From Ascaris suum (lineage: Eukaryota > Nematoda > Chromadorea > Rhabditida > Ascarididae), in contig CM024184.1 of the NCBI GenBank assembly GCA_013433145.1, positions 1,984,137 to 2,048,136 of the forward strand: DNA of 64,000 bases. The letters run 5' to 3'. The position numbers and the translations under genes were made by a program. The notes under the pieces are model-generated. The model saw only the letters and a list, made by a program, of their open reading frames with translations. It was not told the DNA's origin and searched no databases. Below, one piece after another: positions 59,209-64,000 of the stretch (position 1 is its first letter; each line of letters opens with the position of its first letter).

Positions 59209-60581
59209 ATGATTTTAATAAACGAAAGAATTTATTGGTTAGCAACGTTTAATTGGATATTAATCGGTGTATTTGCGATATGTCCTCTATCGAATCAAAT
59301 TCCACCGCCAATTTGTGCATTTCTTTTTGATAATTATGAATGCTCTGGATCGTTTTATATGGTTAAGGAGAATATCGAAGAATGGAATATCGATGAAATT
59401 GTTCGTTTTATTTTAGAAATTCTTTCCAAATTTAAAATATTGAAATTCTCCATCGATCGAATCGCACCCTCTTTGTTCATCTCTTTTTTTTCCTCTTCGC
59501 TTTCTTTGCGACATAATCTTTTTCCATTTTTTCCACTAGGAAAGCAGTAAACTTCGCCTCTGACCACTCAACAGTAAGTGGTATAATTTTCTGATTAGAT
59601 GAAAGCTGTAGATGACCTTAAAGAAAGCTGTAGATGACCTTAAAGAAAGCTGTAGATGACCTTAAAGCGCTAAATTTATTCCGCCTGATGCTAATTGTTT
59701 GGGTACGGAATTGCGCTGCTATAGAAAATTTTCTGTGTGTTATTTTAAACTAGAAATATGTGCATAAAATTTGAATTACATCAGGCTTATCTCTTCGCCC
59801 CTTCCCTCCCCCCCCCCCCCCCCCATCCCTCCAGAAAAAATTGCCGAGTCTTTTATGCAAATCACAGTAATTAAGTTCTGCGATTAAAAAGACTTTCACG
59901 TGAAAAGACACATACTTTCACGTGAGAAAAACACAGACTTTCATGTGAAACAGTCATCAGATAGTAACCCTACATTATTATCCCTTTGTAGTAGTAATCC
60001 TTAGTGATTTTTTTAAAGATTAGGACGATGCATAAAAATTTTGATGCGCAACCACTCAATTCACTCAGGCAGCTTTGAACCACTGAATGAATTTGGTAGA
60101 GTTTGGAGTGAGACAGATATAATTATTTCATTGTGGGAGAATTCTAGTGTGTTGCGGGTTTTTGCACTAATCGGTCATCCTCCCCTCCTCCACCCCCCCC
60201 CCTTACTCGCCCAAACGATTATGCCATACCTGGTTCTCCAGGTATAATACACCGAAGCATCTTTACTTCCCGCATTCCAAGGTTAAAATTATAGCACGTA
60301 CATTTTGATGATGCACATTTACTGCCGTACTTACCTCTTCGGAATGATATCAGCTAATTGTTCTATTATCAATCAAAGCTGATAATTTACTGCAGTGGAA
60401 TAATCGTGTAACGATGGCGATCTTACGTCCCGATTGCTACCTCGATCTCTACGATGGCTCCAACTTAACAGACAGTCATCGCTATCTGGGCGGTGATATA
60501 AGTGAGGGTAATGTCTACGATCTATCATGGTATTCATTCGCCAACCGAACAACTTCTTATTATTGTCAGTGCAGTCCATGA
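59209..60581 (+). CDS. small secreted protein with two beta/gamma-crystallin-like repeats
   Basis: Two exons, 59209-59400 and 60396-60581, join in phase 0 (ATT|GTTCGT, TTTACTGCAG|TGG) to 125 aa. Residues 1-25 look like a signal peptide with hydrophobic core YWLATFNWILIGVFAI. Two similar repeats follow. Repeat 1 has CAFLFDNYECSGSFY and then WNNRVTM across the splice junction. Repeat 2 has DCYLDLYDGSNLTDSHRYLGG and then ANRTTSYYCQC. An aromatic-rich strand with x6-G spacing followed by N/D-N/D-x-x-S/T-S/M is the Greek-key pattern of beta/gamma crystallins. Cysteines at 36, 45, 78, 121 and 123 suggest disulfides in an extracellular protein. An acceptor ACTTTGCAG 20 bases before the ATG could be a trans-splice site. 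The function is unknown. The repeat match is by eye and the donor is weak. Confidence 0.6.
59601..59666 (+). repeat. 3 x 22-bp perfect tandem repeat
   Basis: Three identical head-to-tail units of 22 bp beginning GAAAGCTGTAGATGACC, in the intron of the crystallin-like gene. Confidence 0.97.
59808..59824. repeat. poly-C tract
   Basis: Seventeen consecutive C with CT-rich flank, in the intron of the crystallin-like gene. Confidence 0.95.
59893..59950. repeat. three 23-bp-spaced TTTCACGTGAAA palindromes
   Basis: TTTCACGTGAAA at 59893-59904, TTTCACGTGAGA at 59916-59927 and TTTCATGTGAAA at 59939-59950. The first is a perfect palindrome around a CACGTG E-box; the spacing is exactly 23 bp start to start. 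Confidence 0.9.
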
Positions 60582-60660
60582 ATTGAATCACGCGTGCAAA
60601 TTTCTTAACAGCATTCCATTATCTGTGTTACAATTCATAAAATTTTACAGCATATCGTGG

Positions 60661-60666
60661 AATAAA
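60661..60666 (+). terminator. candidate polyadenylation signal of the crystallin-like gene
   Basis: AATAAA 80 bases after the stop codon. Confidence 0.5.
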
Positions 60667-63600
60667 CTATCGGGTTATTTGTGTGATATGACATTTACGC
60701 CACAGACATTTGCGCCATTGGGTATCTTTTGGACTATGTATACTCCACAAGATATCATTACGTTTGTTCATCTCACAAACGACTCATAATGTAAGCATTC
60801 TAGTATCGCTATAAGAGCTCTAATTCATCGACGTTTTCTATAATCTTCTTTTTCAAACGTTGATCTCGAGCTTGAGCTTATGCTCGTGACAGCCTATCTG
60901 GCACTTAAAGATTTTGAATTTTTGAATTTTAGTGAAATATATTGAAAGAATTGCGAGAGAGGAGGAGAACGAGAGAGCAATACATCGCAACGTCTTCAAT
61001 AGAAAATTACTCCGAAAATATTTATCGCTCTTGATTAGAAAATCCCTCAATGAGAATTTCGCGAATAATAGAATAGAATAGAATATTCTTATGAGTAGAA
61101 CACTCGTTGAGCATTGTTCTTCAACTTAAGTTGAACAACTATCCTCCGTTCACCCCCCCCTCCCCTCTCCCCGCCTATCCCAACCATCAAAAATTGCGAG
61201 AAGTGAAAGCGTTAGAGCTTGCTTTAAGGAAATACTTTTTTTGGGCTAAATCTTTGAAAAATTTTCATTTTTCAATGAATTTCTCATGCATTTTATTCAG
61301 TGAAAATAACAAATTGCAGAGACGCAATATCTGCGTATATAAATTACGGCTGCATTCGATACATTTGGGAGAAAATTACAGAGAGGGCTCAATCTAGGCT
61401 CTTTTTCCAGAAAGTATCAGCTATCCCCCTGACCGCTCTATATTGTGACCTTTAAAGTCCTAGCTTACCCTCCTCCTCTAATGTCTCCTATGATGAACTG
61501 TTTGCTTTCTAATTCCGATAGAGATGAAAGCATAATTACGCCATAAATTAAAGAGATAAAGCGGATTGAGGTTGCTCGCTAATCAATTCTCGCCGAATGA
61601 GTTCGCTCTCATTCTCATTATCATCGACTCCAATTTAATAGTACCAAAAACTACTCCAACTTTCATAAACTTAACTAAGATTTCGATGCCTCATAAACTT
61701 CATTGAGAAGATTTTTTCAAAATCCACACCACGATATGTGCATCTCATCGAAAGTCTTGGTTTTTTTGATTTGAAGCCATTATAAAGGGTATTTTGCCAC
61801 AATGACCTCCAACCTTCTCATAAAACACTAAGGTATTTTTGCATAATACCCTTCAACCGTCTCATGCCAGCTGTCTCCATCATTTTTGACGTTTTCCTAA
61901 AAAAAAAAAACTGTTTTGAAACAACCTTTCGATCAATATTGAGTATTATGCCATAGATTATTCCTTTGAAAAAAAAAAACTTTTAAAATTTTTTGAAGCG
62001 CCCGCGGAAATTGGAATAAATTTCACTCGAATTTTTTCAATCTCAAAAAGTAATACATTAGCATTCTGATATAACTTATTTCAAATATTATTTTATTGAT
62101 GCTCTTTTTAGATTTTGATAATATTTTTTTTGGAGGGATTTCTTAATGAAAAAAATTTTCAAAGAGTAATTTTTTTGCAACTATCAGTTAAAAAAAAAAA
62201 ACTAAAAATTCAAATTTCCACCATTATGGAAATCATCACGGCTTTCATCCTCTTTAAGCAATAAACATCTTCCCTAACTTCCATTTAAAAATTATAAACG
62301 AAATAATGCTCTTCTTTATTTATAAATAACGAAAAGAAATATAACTTCCTCTCTTGTCTCTATTGTCATCTTTATGCAATGCAATAAAAGTTTTGAACAA
62401 AAAATCCGATCATATTTTTTCAAAAATTTTCACTTTTTTTTTCTTCCGTAATTTACTTCAAATGCAAAAATTTTCAACAAGCTTTCCCCCTTCATATTTA
62501 TAAAACCAAAAGTCTTCCTATATTGTTTCAATAAAATGAGTAAAAATTTTTACAGGACAATTGCGCCAATCATAAATTTCAATGCATTGTTTTGTTATAA
62601 TCAATGCAATGTGTCGATATACCGGAATGCTATAAAAGACTAAATCAAAACCGGAAAATGCCAAAAAGATGAGGAATCAAAAATTTGGACATTCTATTCT
62701 AATCTTATCTCGAAAAAAAAAATAGCTTAAGTTAGTTAAAAATAATGCAGTTATTATTTTTGAAATTTGTTTGAATTATGCGAACGTAAAAGATCGTCAT
62801 TTGTTTGAATGGTATCGTCGTCGGAACGCCATATATTATCGATTGTAGTAGAAATGCAAAAAAGCCACATTAATAATGCAATAGCACTATAAATGTATAC
62901 AGTTAATTGACGGATGTGAAAGACAAATATCGCCGAATTTCCGTTATCGGTCGTCAAATTGGACGCTAAAAGAGATCTAATCGCTTATGATTTATATTTG
63001 AAATATCTTATCCTCCGCTTGCATATTGCTATTTGAAATTCTTTAGCAAATACGTCGTTAACGACATTTAAAACTCAACAAGTTCATATCTATACTTTTA
63101 TTACCAACAATCGTAGCCGTTTAATATTTGGAAATGGACATGAGTGAAAAAGAGAGAGAAAAATTGAAGCCAACTCTCCTATCTGATTGGGAAAATTATT
63201 CGATAATAATTTTTAAACGGTTTTTTTTTCGAGGAAAAAAATTTTTTTCAAGGTGATTTTTTTTCTCTGCAAATATCGTCAAAAAATTTTTTTCATAGCA
63301 AAAAAAAAAATTCAAATTTTCATTATTGAGGATATATCTAATGTGCTTTACATCGATCTTTGAAAATAATCCTCTTCTTTAATTTATCTTCGAAAATTAT
63401 CACTGAAATTGTACTCTTCTTTATTTTTGTAAATTATAATAAGTACAATTTTCTCTCATTATCAAATAGGATTGTACTTTCAAATTTCGAAATAAATGAA
63501 CCTCAAAAAAAAAAAAACGATACCAACGCTTTGGTTTCCGGCATGCATGAAGAATTTAGATGGAAAAAAAATTGGAAAAGACCACATAAAAACGAGAGAA

Positions 63601-64000
63601 GAAGATGCAAAAATTTCCCGAAAGAGTAAAGTCACAAGTTCTAAAATGTAGTAGGTGCACAAATGTATTCTTATCGTTGCATTCAATCAATATTTAACAT
63701 TTAATTGATTCTATCTTCTTTGCAAATGGGAAAATAATTTAGCTTTATATGAACTAGACCATATAATTTATAATGAAATATCGATTTTTTTTTTAAAAAA
63801 TGTAAAAATATTTTCTGCGAGAAATTGATTAAATTTTTATTGAAAATCGACTAAACTAAAAACTTCAAATTTATCTGAACCAAATGAAAGTATAATTCCG
63901 CTTTAGTATATTGATGACGATATAAAATAAATCAACAAATAATGCTAAATTTTGAAGTGAATTGAAATAATTTCGAATGCCGTATTTGAATATTATTATT
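60667..64000. other. AT-rich spacer at the right edge
   Basis: No supportable gene. It contains a C tract near 61157, many A and T homopolymers, and one more copy of the dispersed motif (GACAATTGCGCCAAT, 62556-62570). Short open frames on both strands (for example 61107-61397, 63360-63629) are AT-biased and have no recognisable domain. Confidence 0.55.
60690..60719 (+). repeat. tandem pair of the dispersed motif
   Basis: GACATTTACGCCACA is followed directly by GACATTTGCGCCATT, two abutting 15-bp units, just beyond the candidate poly(A) signal. Confidence 0.85.

Overview
The window is eukaryotic, strongly A+T-rich and intron-rich. It looks like a nematode genome of fairly low gene density. 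Evidence: small coding exons split by GT...AG introns whose acceptors are mostly short T-rich TTTCAG-type sites; a body-wall troponin C of the nematode PAT-10 type with only EF-hands 2 and 4 intact; and many AT, TTTA, GA and poly-C/poly-G simple repeats. I cannot name the species. All gene models were assembled by eye from reading frames, splice phases and recognised protein families; no search was run.

Layout. 1-3256: AT-rich spacer with microsatellites. 3257-9479 (minus): complete six-exon troponin C (pat-10 type, 162 aa); one intron holds a possible nested two-exon gene on the plus strand. 9480-16559: long spacer with a 237-bp AT microsatellite, a poly-C tract, a 4x19-bp array of octamer-like ATTTGCAT motifs and several copies of a short dispersed motif. 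16560-23085 (plus): complete seven-exon TRIC channel (TMEM38 family, 293 aa). 23086-27820: spacer with two tRNA-like (SINE-like) patches. 27821-35350 (plus): complete nine-exon TOE1-type deadenylase (551 aa). 35351-37475: convergent spacer. 37476-43973 (minus): WDFY1/WDFY2-type WD40-FYVE protein, complete except for a tiny 5' exon I cannot place. About 45.2-45.7 kb: a GC-richer patch, possibly a transposon remnant. 47.1-48.9 kb (plus): an unrecognised gene for a basic protein. 48.9-59.2 kb: repeat-rich spacer. 59209-60581 (plus): a two-exon gene for a small secreted protein with two beta/gamma-crystallin-like repeats. 60667-64000: AT-rich spacer with no supported gene.

The named genes are ordinary cellular genes and do not form a pathway: troponin C (muscle calcium switch), TRIC (counter-ion channel of the SR/ER calcium store), TOE1 (3' end trimming of nuclear RNAs) and WDFY (PI3P-binding endosome protein). 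TRIC and troponin C both serve muscle calcium handling, but they lie about 7 kb apart in divergent orientation and nothing here shows shared control.

The most unusual signal is a dispersed motif, GACA-WWW-GCGCC followed usually by A, present in at least a dozen exact or near-exact copies on both strands, several of them in 15-bp tandem units. Other points of interest are the small crystallin-like gene with two repeat arrays in its intron, in-frame alternative splice options in TMEM38 and WDFY, and the nested candidate gene.
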